DNA of 64,000 nucleotides from Phoronis australis (GCA_002633005.1 NMRA01000003.1:1650806-1714805), one strand, 5' to 3'; positions 1-11,640 are shown, numbered from the stretch's first letter. A program made the numbers and translations. The notes: generated by a model from the sequence alone, not told the origin.

Positions 1-791
1 TTTAGTATTTTACATTGACCTCTGTATTTTCATAGGTGTTCAGGTGTATACTTTGTGTTACTTCGTGACTGTGAAGGAAAAGTTCCAAGTAGAAATTTGT
101 TTCTGGCATTCTAATGCTGTGCTAATCTCGTATGTTGGTAAATTTGTTTTTAATTCTATGTTTCTGTGGTGCTTTAAGCAACTGGTGTATAGGATGTGCT
201 TGTGTTATGAAGATTACTCACATTTTGCCCCTAGCCTATTGAGGAGACAAGGACCATGCCTTTCCATTTTGCAAAGTATGCCCTCTACTGGCCACTTTAT
301 GGTACCAATAAACAACCCTAGAAGGATACCGTATGCGGTGCAATTGTGGGCGCATTTCAACGCTCCGCGTTGCTCTTGTTAATTAATATAATGTTCTCTC
401 TAAATATATATCCAAACATGGTGCTGTGCCATAATTGCAATAGTGTTAAATTGTGGTACATATATTCATTATTTTGCAATGAAAATGACAGTGACACACC
501 AAGCAAGAGAAAATGATGCGTAACTAGTTGTTGTTTTTCTAAATTAACAGACAGGAATTAGGATACGAAAACAGGATCTGAAATTTGTGCCATGTTTGAA
601 TTTTGGCTAAGTGAGAAGCCTGTAATAGAGTGTTAGATTTGAATGAAATCCACAACATTGATTTCATAGCCTTGTACCTAAATCTGAAGTACAGCTGAAT
701 GTTATGACGCAGTGTGTGCTTGCGTGTTGCAATGACTTAGTGCTTCTGAAAGCAACAGAAGAATTCTTCTAAATTATGTGTATATTTTCAG
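1..791. other. Noncoding DNA upstream of the first candidate exon
   Basis: No exon, RNA gene or clear repeat was found here. The 112-codon open frame at 44-382 has no recognisable protein character. The stretch is most simply the 3' part of an intron of the ANKFN1-like gene, since the candidate exon at 792 begins with a splice acceptor rather than a start codon. Confidence 0.5.
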
Positions 792-826
792 GAATCTTTG
801 GATGTATTTGGAGAGAATGAGAGGAG
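792..826 (+). CDS. ANKFN1: Candidate 35-nt microexon of the ANKFN1-like gene
   Basis: A T-rich tract ending in TTTTCAG precedes position 792, and GTTAGT follows position 826. Read in phase 0, the 35 nt give ESLDVFGENER plus two bases (AG). The next exon begins with the single base T that completes AGT (Ser), and its frame then stays open for 43 codons. Of the other two frames, one contains a stop and the other leaves the wrong phase for exon 4721. The acidic, polar composition suits the unstructured N-terminal region. No homologous sequence is known to me, so the exon rests on splice signals and phase only. A chance acceptor/donor pair is the alternative. Confidence 0.5.
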
Positions 827-1359
827 GTTAGTAATGTGAAAGGAACATCTTGGTGACACTACTCGTTAATAATGTTTAAAGTCCAAAAAACTTGCAAAAT
901 ATTCACTGTTTGTGATTCTAGTGAATGAGACCAAGCAAGATGACTGATAAGGATAACGTTTATCATAAAATACCCATAGACTAACTTGAATATGTAAGTC
1001 ATGAACCGACCTGGAGTAATGCAGATCGTAAACACTTATTCCTGGTCTGTACGCCACCTGTTGGCCACATCAGGTGATTCGAGCACGGTACCTTCTGCTA
1101 ACTATGCAGACACTCTAGTCCAATGAGCCAATTAGATTAATGATTGATATTTTTAAAAAACAACTTTACCCACACAATACTGTAACCCCACCAACCTGCT
1201 AAAACAAATGAGACTTATCTCCCCTTTTGCTCACGATTCACTCGGCTGATAGCATACTGACTACTGTTGTGCTTCCTGGTGGGAACTGTAGTTTTTTATC
1301 TTCAGTTGCTTCTGACCTGTATCTGCAGAGTTCCTAGACAGATTTTCATATCACAAATA

Positions 1360-1720
1360 GTTTTCTATTATGGAGAAAAATGACGCCTTTCAATTTTTGA
1401 ATGGATATTTTGCTTCACCTAGTGGCCATTTTTATTGTGTTTCCACTGTTGTCTGACATTACTTTTGCTTTTCTGTCAATTTTCTCAAAACCTACTTAAT
1501 GGATCATGTTGAAATTTGGGATGTGCTCAATTTTTATACGGATTCGACAAATCTGGCATCCCCTGTTGGCCATTTAACTTTTTGGCAGGAAATTCCTTGT
1601 TAAAACGTTTTGGTTTGATATTAGTTTGAAATGATGAGGTACCAACACTATTTTGTCAACTCTGACTATTGCAGCTCCGCCTTGTGGTCAAATACTGTCC
1701 CCTTTTACCTTACATGAAGA
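1360..1720 (+). repeat. Cluster of degenerate CCCCTAGTGGC-core units
   Basis: Three diverged units are centred near 1418 (TTCACCTAGTGGCCATTTTT), 1560 (GCATCCCCTGTTGGCCATTT) and 1678 (GCAGCTCCGCCTTGTGGTC), spaced about 142 and 117 bp. The sequence between units repeats motifs of the type 'ATGTTGAAATTTGG'. The same unit type recurs at about ten other places in the window. Confidence 0.6.
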
Positions 1721-3425
1721 TGATAAGCAGCCCTAGAAGCCTATATGGTTCACAGTGTACCGTGGGCACATATCAAGACTTTGTCTGGCTCTTGTTGCAT
1801 GAAACATCACATGGCAAAGTTTCTATACATTTTGAAAATTTCATAATTGTACTTTGATCATATCAAAATAAACTATGAACCAGTAAACAGCCTTGACATC
1901 AAATCGACATGGATGAACATGTAATTAGTTGAAATGAACATGCAATAATACAGCACTTAATGTTGCATAAAAATAATAAATTGCTAACATTGTATTTTTC
2001 CATTTTTCAAAGGCTGATTACCTTTCTTGCAAAGAATGGAAATTTCAGCAAGTGTTGTTTTGTGACATCTGCTTCTAATAGTCTAAAATGTTCTTAATCT
2101 TTGCTTTAATTTTGTGGAGAAATTTAGCAAAATATAATTTCACGTTTCGGCCATATTGTGTTCTAAATAAGTGAAGAGGCATGGGAAGTCAAACATTTTC
2201 AGACGGTGCGCATTGTTGCCTTCAGTTTTAGATATTATAAGTTTAGTCATTGTTTTATTGTAATAATATTCTGGAGCATCTACTTGTGCATTTTAACTGC
2301 TCTTTTGATAACTGTTTTAGCATGCAAACACATTTGATCAATGACATCTGTCTCAACATTGCATGTGAGCCCAACAGGTGGTTTTTGATCATAGGCCCCA
2401 TTTACCTATTTATACTTTTAGCCGGTTACAAAATGAGATTTTAATTGACGTGTTAAAATGGCAATAAAAATGGAGATCGTAATAGTGACATCCATTCAAG
2501 TGACAAGCATTTTGATTGCTGGGCTATTTCTGCATTGTTTTGTGTTGCATAGATCTGCCAAGTCGGGTACGGGCTTTTCACGATTTACTCGGAAGCTGAG
2601 TAACAGGGACAAACATACAAATGAGTGTGACGGAAGGGACAGGCCACGATCGCAGAGTATAGACTGGTACGAGTATGAAATTTGCTCATCATTTTAGAAT
2701 TAAGTTGCTCTCTCTGTATGAACTGTGAGCCATGAACTCTGATTGACGACGTTGTTGGTGTATACAAAATATTTAATTATGAGAACTTTTGGCAAACATT
2801 GTTTTATCAAAACCAGGTGGCAGTTTGACTTTTTGTTGCAAATTTCAATATTTCTCTGATAGTGGATCATGCTCACATCAGTTTGTAGGTAGTATCAAAT
2901 GAACTTGTTGTGGATTAGATGCCAGGGAAAATTTGATTATCTTCTTAAAAAGGGACATATGCTTTCTGGACAGTGACCCCTATATTACAATGTGTGAGCG
3001 CAAAATTGAAGCAGACCCGGCCAGTCGTAAACTTCTAACATTGTTAAAAGGAAATTAACCTGCTTTCCATCAAAAAAGTCAATTTTTATTTAGACTACAC
3101 ACAATTATGAAATTGGTCTCATAATTATTATTCCTTAACCGAATGCGAGGTAGGACCAAAAAAGCATAATTCGTTATGATCTTTTTAAGTGGTCTGATAT
3201 TTTTTAGTTGCTCACTTTTTCGAAAAAGAAAATTAAGCTGAGAGGAGCGAAAATGATTATTACTCATGACTTAGTAAATCTTGGTGTCTCATTTCTTACT
3301 TACCCTTGTTTACGTGCCTTTGTGCTGGTTTTCAAAACACATAAAACCTGGCCTGAAATTGATACAGGCGAAATTTTTTTTTGTCGGTGAGCGCAGGTCT
3401 CAGAATGAGTCGGGGCAAAGACCAG

Positions 3426-3647
3426 GGGCCCGTTCCAAGAAAACTGACTTAGCTAAGACAAATTTTAAATTTTAGTCAATGTTAATTTGTCTCAAGTCAG
3501 TTTCAAGAAAGTTATCTTAAGTTTGACTTAAATTTTGTCTTAATTTTGACTAACTTACCGGATGTGGAAATTTCAAAGTTTGAAAGTTGAGACAAATCTT
3601 GGAATTAAGTAAAAAATTAACTTAAGTCAGTTTCTTGGAATGGGCCC
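3426..3647. mobile_element. 222-bp MITE with GGGCCC termini and CAG target duplication
   Basis: The ends are inverted copies. The left end reads GGGCCCGTTCCAAGAAAACT and the right end, read on the other strand, GGGCCCATTCCAAGAAACTG. CAG flanks both sides (3423-3425 and 3648-3650), consistent with a 3-bp target-site duplication. The interior is built of repeated GACTTA/AAGTCA-type words on both strands, so the whole element could fold back. There is no coding capacity, so it must be mobilised in trans. The superfamily cannot be fixed from this alone. Confidence 0.75.
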
Positions 3648-4092
3648 CAGAACCGACTTTAGCTTCTTTGCCTAATATCAGAGCTTCAAAACAAGTGATA
3701 TTTTGTTACTGTTTGAAACCACAGACTCTTCAAGTTGACTTGTCACGCCGTGTCATTTTGTGCACCAAGCATGATCTCAAGGAACAACTGTCAGTTTGTT
3801 ATGGTGATAAATGGTCTAAGTCAAAAGTTTGTTTTTTGTCTGAAATTCGGTTTTATAGGTGTTTTAATTTTTGGGTTTGTTCCATTTTGAATAAACTAAA
3901 CTGTTATTTTCTGCCAAGCTAAAAATTTGGACAACAATTTTACTGTCTCAAACCATTCAAACTATTTTTCACTGTAATAAACTTGAAGGGTCCCTGAGAT
4001 TACAGTGCCTGGTTGCATGAAACGGTCCCAAATAAATCTACTATGTATTTGCAGGCTTGTTAAAACACTGATTGTCCTATCTTATGCTGTTT

Positions 4093-4339
4093 GTCAAGGA
4101 GGCCACTGAGTGTGGCCTAGTGTGATGGTGCCCGCCTTCTTTACTCGAGGTCGTGGGTTCAAGTCCCACTGGGCCACACTGCTAGACACTTGAGTCAGGT
4201 CTCTAGCTCCTCAGCTCGGTTTTAATTATATATTAATAAAGCAGAAAAATATTTCCAGGCGAACAGTACAATGGACCCACATGCACGGCCTGCGCACGTC
4301 TGGGACAAGGTGTACCAGACCGCCTGCAATTATTTTTTA
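4093..4339 (+). mobile_element. tRNA-derived SINE, copy 1, with 15-bp target-site duplication
   Basis: The head resembles a tRNA gene: GTGTGGCC pairs with the later GGCCACAC, and GGTTCAAGTCC is a good Pol III B box. A unique body follows (GAGTCAGGTCTCTAGCTCCT..., then ACCAGACCGCCTGCAATTA) and a T-rich 3' tail. The element is bracketed by a perfect 15-bp direct repeat, TATCTTATGCTGTTT, at 4078-4092 and 4340-4354, the signature of target-primed retrotransposition by a LINE partner. A second copy with its own target duplication lies at 22862-23090. Confidence 0.88.
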
Positions 4340-4720
4340 TATCTTATGCTGTTTCATTATCATTACCATGCCATTGTTTGGCTTTGATACAAATCGAGAG
4401 TGAACTCTACATTGAATTCTGAATATTATTGAAAATAAGTAGGTATCTTTTCATGCAACGCCCCCAATTTAAGACTAAGTCCCTAATTATTCTGATTGAA
4501 TTAAGGGCTCAGTTTTTATTTATGTTCTTATGAAATGCCATTAGAGCTCATAATAAAGATAAAATTGTAGAAAAATATTACATCTGTACCTAAAGAATGA
4601 AAAAAATGCGAAAAAGATTTATGGAACTTAGTCGAGTCCCTATTTGGGACTGTTTCATGCAACCTGCCACATGAGCCTCTAAAGCAGTTCATTATATTGT
4701 ATTTGTAACTCTTACAACAG

Positions 4721-4851
4721 TGGAGGCTCACCGGTAGAGTTCACCACCCACAGACACCAGGAAATGTATCCATCCTCTAGCGCTCCTAGTGGTCGGTCCA
4801 AGGATGACTCTCACTCACCAGCTCATAATAAACTAAATCGCTCACTGTCAG
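4721..4851 (+). CDS. ANKFN1: ANKFN1-like exon: Ser/His-rich N-terminal region
   Basis: The exon runs from the acceptor CTTACAACAG to the donor G|GTAAGC. The open frame takes one base at the 5' side, then 43 codons, then leaves one base: GGSPVEFTTHRHQEMYPSSS..., ending ...NKLNRSLS. The other two frames are not phase-compatible; the frame starting at the first base hits TAG. No folded domain is visible. The segment is low-complexity, polar and serine-rich, as expected of the disordered N-terminus before the ankyrin repeats. The leftover G joins the GT of exon 12162 to give Gly. Confidence 0.8.
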
Positions 4852-5638
4852 GTAAGCTGGGGTACTACTTTCTTCTGATGTAATCTAAGGTTTGGTATTG
4901 AGGAATATGAATTGATTTCTGGTCTATGTTTATCAAGTAGGGAACAGAACATGGCTGCCATACTCATAAATTGGAAATGCAAATTACGGGCTGGATGAAC
5001 CTCAGTAAGTTCACCATCTCACAAATTCATGCCGGGATTCACAAACGGTGCTCATTGACCGCCAAACAAAGTTCTGTACACAAAGTCACAAATCATGGCT
5101 CACTGACCTTAAAAGGCGCACATACTCCATGTCTGTGTACTATGTTAGGCAGTCCATGAGCTGTGTTTGTGTTTTGGGTTACAGATGCTGTGTTTTTTAA
5201 TCTGGCACTGTGTTTGAGCAAGGTTTGAGTTCAGTGGTGAACTGAATTTACTGTGCCTGTGGATCACGTATATAAGTCAGGAATGATGTTAATGTGTGTA
5301 TTGTTTACATGATTTTGAAATGCATGACATCAGTTTATTCTGCATAAATTTTGAATATCACTGACATAAGGAAAAATGCCTCATTGATCCCAACTTGTTC
5401 GATTCTATAACCCAGCAACAAGTTGGGAAGATGACCCCTGTAGCCAATATCTTACACGACTGATTAACTCCATTCTGGCATTTATGGTTGGAAGGCCAGC
5501 TCTCTTTTGTTTGATAATTGCTCTAATCTCCAATAATATCCTATCTAGCCTGACTGGGCTGAGCTGTTTAAAACAAAAGTTAAAATATAACATATTTGAA
5601 CATAAATCAATAGCATTTCTGAATTTCTCGTCAAATTC

Positions 5639-5905
5639 TGATCATTGTTTAGTTTTTGAATTGCCAAGATTGCCCAACTTCAACCGAAGTTACGACAATC
5701 TATTCTTTCCGAACGTACCAATTCGCTCTGGGTTTGATTGTATTCACAGTGGTCTGTAATAAGCCTGGTAGATAATTGGCCTGCTTGTTGTCATACCAGA
5801 CAAAAGACTGTTCTTGGCAGTTAACAAAGGAGCTGGATGTTATCACATGTTCACAACTCTCTACCTCTGGTCACAAAGTCACTGAACGAGAGAACGCCAT
5901 CATGT
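5639..5905 (+). repeat. Dispersed repeat, copy A (pairs with 55859-56120)
   Basis: About 265 bp align with 55859-56120 in the same orientation. Shared stretches include TTTAGTTTTTGAAT, GTTGTCATACCAGACAAAAG, and AACAAAGGAGCT followed by GATGTTATCACATG. Divergence is moderate with small indels, so the family is old. No terminal repeats or target duplication were found, so the element type is unknown. Confidence 0.75.
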
Positions 5906-6246
5906 GGATGGGCTATGATAGCATTCCCATATTGGTGTTTTCCGTAACGCACCTCAGGCAAAATAGATTACGATAGAGAAAGTTTAACTTGTTCCTGCCA
6001 CATTGATGTACTTTCTAAAACTTCTACATTTTTCTTACCCCCTGACATCCCCCTTTTTGGCACTTTTCATACCTCCACGTGCCCATCTTACGTACCAGAT
6101 ATTATTATTTTCCATTTTACTTATTTTTATTCACTATCTGTTACTTGTAATTGTATTGTCATAATAAATAACCTTATACCACAATATCAGCCTCGAATGG
6201 CCAATACAACCGTTTAATAACCCATTTAGTTATCTAACGATGTTAA

Positions 6247-8210
6247 AGGAGAATGCCACCCAAAAAACAACCTAGTTTGTATCAATTTAGATCGAGTACT
6301 GTCATTTGATAACAGCAAGTACAGCTCTTTTACCTGACACCTGACGACAGACGGAGGTGTTGAAAATAACCAATGACGTCAGAGGTTCGAATGCAGTTTG
6401 TTCAGCAGTTCACAACACGCTTACTTGTGTCAGCTTATCGCTTGAATTCATTGTGTTACACCAACAAATCATCAAAATTCGTTGTAAAACTCTTACAAAT
6501 ACACCAATTTAACGAACAAACGTGTTATTTTATTTCGCTGTTTCGGATTTTTAGGTATTTTAATGTACCTTAGCCTACAAAGTTCGGTTGGCCAATTTAC
6601 CAAGGTCGCTGAGTCGCTGGAGTTTGGGGTCTGTTCAGTGATGAATTCAAATTATTCGTCCGTGTGAAATACAGACCGGAGAAAACAGCTGTATGTTGTA
6701 ATTTTAGACGCAATTTTTTCAGTTCTAAACACACAAGACGCTTGCTATCCTGGCCAGTGGCTCGGAACCCAATCAGGCCCTTTGCGGCTGGACTGAAGAC
6801 ATCACAAACATAAACTAGCCAAAGTTGGTAACTAAACTTTACTAGTGAGCCAAAGAAAATATGTGCATTTGATTATTTTGGTGAATTAGCCGCGTAACTG
6901 CAAATCTGCTCGTCAGGGGTCGCAAAGTCAGGTTACCCTTCCACAGAACCGTCAGGGCAAAAGTTGTACAGTAACAATGATTCGAATAATGTATATGAAT
7001 ATCTAAATAAAGATTCCCCTAACATCTGACCATAGGATAAAAAATCGAATGATTGTGTTTCACAACAGCTTTCTGTATCAGCATGCGTTCACATGGCCTT
7101 GGTGCCCAGTCAATTAGTTTATTGCATTTGAAGCTGGTAGCACAGTGATTTATTCATTGCTGGCTTCCCAAAACATTTGCACTCACGAACACTCCAAGGC
7201 ATTACAAATTGTATCTAATAAGAGATTTTGTTTCAGTTTTATATAAGCATTGGTTAGGGTGAGAATAATTCATTTTGAAACAGAACGCACAATAATAAAC
7301 GTCAACTCGCAATCCTGACTTAGACAAGTGCTCATCCGACGAAGACTTCACAGGTTGATTGTTAGGTTTACAGGCTATCAGTTCAAACCGGAATACACTG
7401 GTCAAGAAATAATTGATAGGCTCCGTGGACGTGCTCAGACAATGGAACATATAGATAGTTCTGAAAAACGTTTGAATGACTTGTCTTGGTGTCAGTGAGC
7501 TAACTGCACGATAATGGAACGTCAGTCGCTTGCGTTTGCTGCCACGAAATTCCACAAGTGAAACATTTTCTTGGAGAAGCGCAGGTGTGTCTTACGGACC
7601 ATTATGATTTTGCACCACATCTAAACGGAGGTGTGCTTATGACGTTTTTTAGGTCTGAGAAAAAGAACTGACGAAAATATCGTACACCTAGAGGACCAAA
7701 CAGAAGCCTCACGAACGAGTCAGTCATCAAACAGGTTATATAAAACGTTATGTTCTCATGTCTTGAATTAATTTCAATTGTTTATGTTTTCATGGCCAAC
7801 TATAATTCTCCATTGTCATAAGCCGATCAACAACTGATCCGACAAAATGCATGCCACTGACAGACACGGAGAAGTTTCACAGCCTCATACTAGGTATTAA
7901 CGGCGTACTTTTCATTCTTCATTACCGCAAGCCACTTCCGAGAGCATTATGGGCTCTCAAGGAAATCAAAAAAACGATATACCCTCTTTTCTCGTAGCTT
8001 CATAGTTTACACAAGCGGGAACGTTACACCACACCATAGCGGCACTCGCTCTGCAGAAGAACCACTGACGTCGCTGCGTCGTTTCTCACCTTCCTCACAT
8101 ATTAATGCGACACCTCTCACCGAGCTAAGATCGACCGCATACGAGGTGACTTGGATATAGACTGATTAAGAGGGTTAAAAAAGAGTAATTAAATTGGGTG
8201 GCATTCTCCT
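6247..8210. mobile_element. 1964-bp element with 17-bp TIRs and TTAA target duplication
   Basis: The left end AGGAGAATGCCACCCAA (6247-6263) is exactly inverted at the right end (8194-8210), and TTAA flanks both sides (6243-6246, 8211-8214). TTAA duplication is typical of the piggyBac and Kolobok superfamilies. The AGG terminus fits Kolobok-like ends better than the CC-starting piggyBac ends, but this is tentative. No transposase is recognisable; the longest interior frame (7202-7555, minus) encodes nothing I can identify. It is likely a non-autonomous or decayed copy. The interior is richer in CpG and GC than the surrounding intron. Confidence 0.82.
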
Positions 8211-8226
8211 TTAAATAACATTTTGG

Positions 8227-8303
8227 CAGGAAACCGAGGCCGGTTTTGAACCCAGCCCGCAAGAGTTTCGGGTCGTCGGCTTTACCACTGCACCACCCAC
8301 CAA
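8227..8303 (-). repeat. tRNA-like relic (minus strand)
   Basis: Read on the minus strand there is an A-box-like GGTGCAGTGGTAAAGC and a B-box-like GGGTTCAAAACC at tRNA-like spacing. The cloverleaf does not close well. It begins just outside the TTAA of the neighbouring transposon. Most likely a tRNA pseudogene or SINE head rather than a working tRNA. Confidence 0.4.
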
Positions 8304-8832
8304 CTGACGTCATCGAATGTGAAAATAGAATACATAAATGATCACGCGTAACAATCGCGTGTTCAACAAACGGCATTGTACCAACATTAATAAGCCATGA
8401 AAAAATAAGACGGAAAATTTCATTCAGTAAAATTTATCTGTCATTTTCTCTCACTTGTAAATCATCAATCTCCAGTTTGCATGCGAGTAACGTGGTCGGG
8501 ATGCTTTGACTTGGACATTAAACTCAGTAACCAATGGTAACCTATTTTAGCACACGATATTTTCACGGTGGAAGCTTAGCATGATAAGATGTGTAGTAAG
8601 GTAGAGTAGTTGCTTAAAATAAGAATTGTTTTACAGATTCTTTTTAGTTCTGTTTTGTCTCAATTTTTATTTGGTTTTAAGTAAAAACATCATTTTAACA
8701 AGAAAAGCTCAGCGTTTCTTGAAAGGTCATGACCTCCGACCTCGGACATAGAAAGTAGTTGCTAAAGCTGAGGCGAGTAAAGACGGGTAGACCGATTAAT
8801 TGCAATGTTTCTCATTCAGTATTTGGTATAAA

Positions 8833-11201
8833 TACCGTAATCGTTCGGGTTAACGCCCATGCTCAGTTAACCGCCCATCCCCGACTTTAAGTGGATTTTC
8901 GATTTAACCGCCCACTGCTCGGTTAAGCGCCCCCCTGCGATTTTTGAAGATTTCCAGTTAAGCGCCCACCTCTCGGTTAAGCGCCCATCCCCGACTTTTA
9001 AAGAAGGAAGATTTAGCGCCTAGTGCTAAGGAAACGCGTGATTCCCCGACTTTTAGAAAAAGATCGATGATCACAATGAGTGCAACGACGCCGAGACTCC
9101 GAGACGGTGGTTTAGCAATCTGAATTACAATACAGGTAACGAGTTATTGTCTTGGGTCATGAACTCACTTCAAAATATAATACTTGAACCTTTTTGTCAC
9201 TTTATTTTCTTCCCTTGTTTGCAAACTTTTAAGAACGCTGCCGGCGTCAAAACCTCCGCTTTCAGCAACTTTGTCTGCCGCGCTGAGTTTCCGTCTGCAG
9301 TGCACTAGATAAAACATATATTCGAAAAAATCAGGCCAGAGAAATGTGGCTATGGTTTTGCCAACCCTCCAAATTCTATTAAGGTGGGAAGCTCTCGTAT
9401 TTTGAACAAATCTCACAACTCACGGAAAGATATCAAATTCTCAATATTTTGATGAATATAACTACCGGGTTATAGAGGATGTGGGGCGACCGAAGGGACA
9501 GTACAAGTGCCTTACTGGGTTACCGATTTCGTTGCTGCCTGTCGATTTCTGAATTCAAACGTTGGCAATAATGTATGTTTGTGTATGATCTTGAAGTAAT
9601 AAAAAACGGCTAGTCAATTTTTTTGTTTTTCGCTTATTGCATCTCAGTCAAACTGGTTAGCAGATTTAACTAATGTCGCTGGCTGTTCTTTACTATTTCT
9701 TGCGTCAGCCCCCACATAAGCGTGACTGTGTGAATTATCGTTTCCACATCTCCTTTTTGGCCATCCAGAATAATTTTGTTTATACATTTGCCATTTTCAG
9801 CCTGAACAAAAATTCTTACCATTGGAGTCTGAAATGTCTACGACGTAGACTGCTTGACGATAGTGGGTAGGAGATTCACGCAGCTAGTTACAGGGATGGG
9901 CTTAGGGAGCATCGAGCCGGGAAATATGGGAATAGACTTGACATCGCAGTTTTGGGGAACATTGGCAACGGAGGAATATCGTAAAGAACTGGGTCTTTCG
10001 TAACAGCAGCTTAAAAGTACAGTCACGCCCGTTTTTGTTACTTCGTCGGACTGTCGCTATGTGTGACTGATTTCTAGTGGTGCATGTGCGCAAGTTCTCA
10101 CACTTTGGAGTGCATGTTACCTTGACACCAACATGTGATTGACAGGTGACTCACACGTAGGCCCTACGTACGTGCTGAATACCGCCACTATCTTTGGCCA
10201 TAAAAAACGAGATGCATATTGGAAGAGGCCGTTATATTACTTGACGGCATTTCCAAGTCACGATTGTCAGCCGACTGAGACATTGCGCGAGAACAGCGGG
10301 ACCGAACAGTGCCGCAGTGCGATATTACAAGCGATATAAATAGGATAATCTGGATATCTTGCATGAAAAATAAATGTTTTTCCACCACGAAGTTTGGTAA
10401 GGTGATCGTTTAGAATAATGAATTGAAACATTGGTGTTTTCTGACATTTTGTAACATATTTATGCAGTTGCTTGAAATTTTATTCTTGATCGACGACTGG
10501 CTCGACCACCCCCGATCCTTGTCTTACTTCTTTGCATAGCGTGTTTGGCGCAACGGCATGAGAGCAATGTCATTGAGTAACAGAGTGTCGACTATAACAT
10601 CCCAAACACAAAAAATAGCAGAAACTTTTATTACAACCAATTTTAAAACTGCTCTCTGACTCAGAATTTGACAGCTACATATAGTACAAGACTGTAACCA
10701 TAAATTTGATGTCTGACCTATGCAACACGTGAAGCTTGCACGCGCGCACTTAAGCAGGGTCACATCTTGAAACAGTTTTAATTCTAGTTGAGGCTGCGTG
10801 GTGACTGGTCGTCTGCGCGCCGCAGGACGGCACGGGGCTATTACTCAGCACTTTTGTAAATTTAATAGTGAATGACTAATCTGAGGGCAAGAGAACCTTT
10901 GTTGGGATCATCCACTGTTATGACGTTTTCACAGTCATTTGGCGACGTGCCGATAAAGCTCTTTGAAAAGGGCTACGCGTTCCGAGTATGATTGTCGTGT
11001 CGGGATTTAGATCGCCAGGTAAGATTAACCGCCCCAGCGCGGTTGTCTGTCGTAATAAGCGCCCATGTTCGGTTAACCGCCCATCTCCTACTTTAGGTGG
11101 ATTTTTGATGTAACCGCCCACTGCTCGGTTAACCGCCCTCCCCCGATTTTTTGGATTCGCCAATTTAACCGCCCAGGGCGTTAACCCGAACGATTACGGT
11201 A
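8833..11201. mobile_element. 2.37-kb TA-flanked element with inverted tips and direct subterminal repeats
   Basis: The outermost 26 bp (8833-8858, beginning TACCGTAATCGTTCGGGT) recur exactly inverted at 11176-11201, with TA at each tip, so a TA target duplication is possible. Just inside, both ends carry a 120-160-bp block of TTAACCGCCCA / CGGTTAAGCGCCC units in the SAME orientation (about 8853-9010 and 11025-11180). The interior (9010-11020) has no recognisable transposase. It fits a non-autonomous DNA transposon, or a pair of solo ends around captured sequence. Confidence 0.72.
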
Positions 11202-11215
11202 AATTGCCATCTTAC

Positions 11216-11640
11216 CAGAGATTACCTATTATCTGTTATTTACCTGTATTCATTTTATTGTAATTGTACTAGTCATAATAAATGACCTTATATCGCCTAC
11301 CTCGGTCTCCTTTTCATCTCTGCTATTGAGCTTGCGACGCACGTATCATTTATCTATTATTCGGGACATATGTCAATCATAAAGATTATTACATGTTCTC
11401 AGTCGTTATCCCCTTTATCTAGAGCTCTCGTGGATTTTGGAAAATATCGCCCAAGAGGCGTTAGCCCCTTGGGCGACAATTTTCCAAAATCCACGAGGGC
11501 TTTAGATTACGGGAGTTAATGACTTCGTCATGTAATCTATATTTATATCACCTACCATGGTCTCGTTTTCATCTCTGGTAATGAGCTTGTGACGCATGCA
11601 TTATCTATATATTATTCGGGACATATGTCGATCAACCGTA
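11216..11640. repeat. Duplicated ~100-bp block flanking a 54-bp inverted repeat
   Basis: A direct repeat at about 11275-11380 recurs at 11536-11636 (shared TTTTCATCTCT and TATTATTCGGGACATATGTC). Between them 11401-11454 and 11469-11524 form an imperfect inverted repeat with a 14-nt loop; the core CTCGTGGATTTTGGAAAA is exact. The left flank (11216-11310) also resembles 6105-6195 (shared GTCATAATAAAT...CCTTATA). The layout looks like a foldback or MITE embedded in an older repeat. Confidence 0.68.

Larger units (their letters stand above)
827..4720 (+). other. ANKFN1: Intron (3894 bp)
   Basis: The intron lies between the candidate microexon and exon 4721. It holds a degenerate repeat cluster at 1360-1720, a 222-bp MITE at 3426-3647 and a tRNA-derived SINE at 4093-4339. 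Otherwise I see only AT-rich sequence with no supported gene. Its 3' end is the acceptor CTCTTACAACAG at 4709-4720. Confidence 0.6.

Noticed and set aside
7202-7555. 117-codon minus-strand frame as a transposase for the TTAA element
   Set aside because: No recognisable DDE/DDD spacing or zinc-finger pattern, and it is far shorter than any piggyBac or Kolobok transposase.
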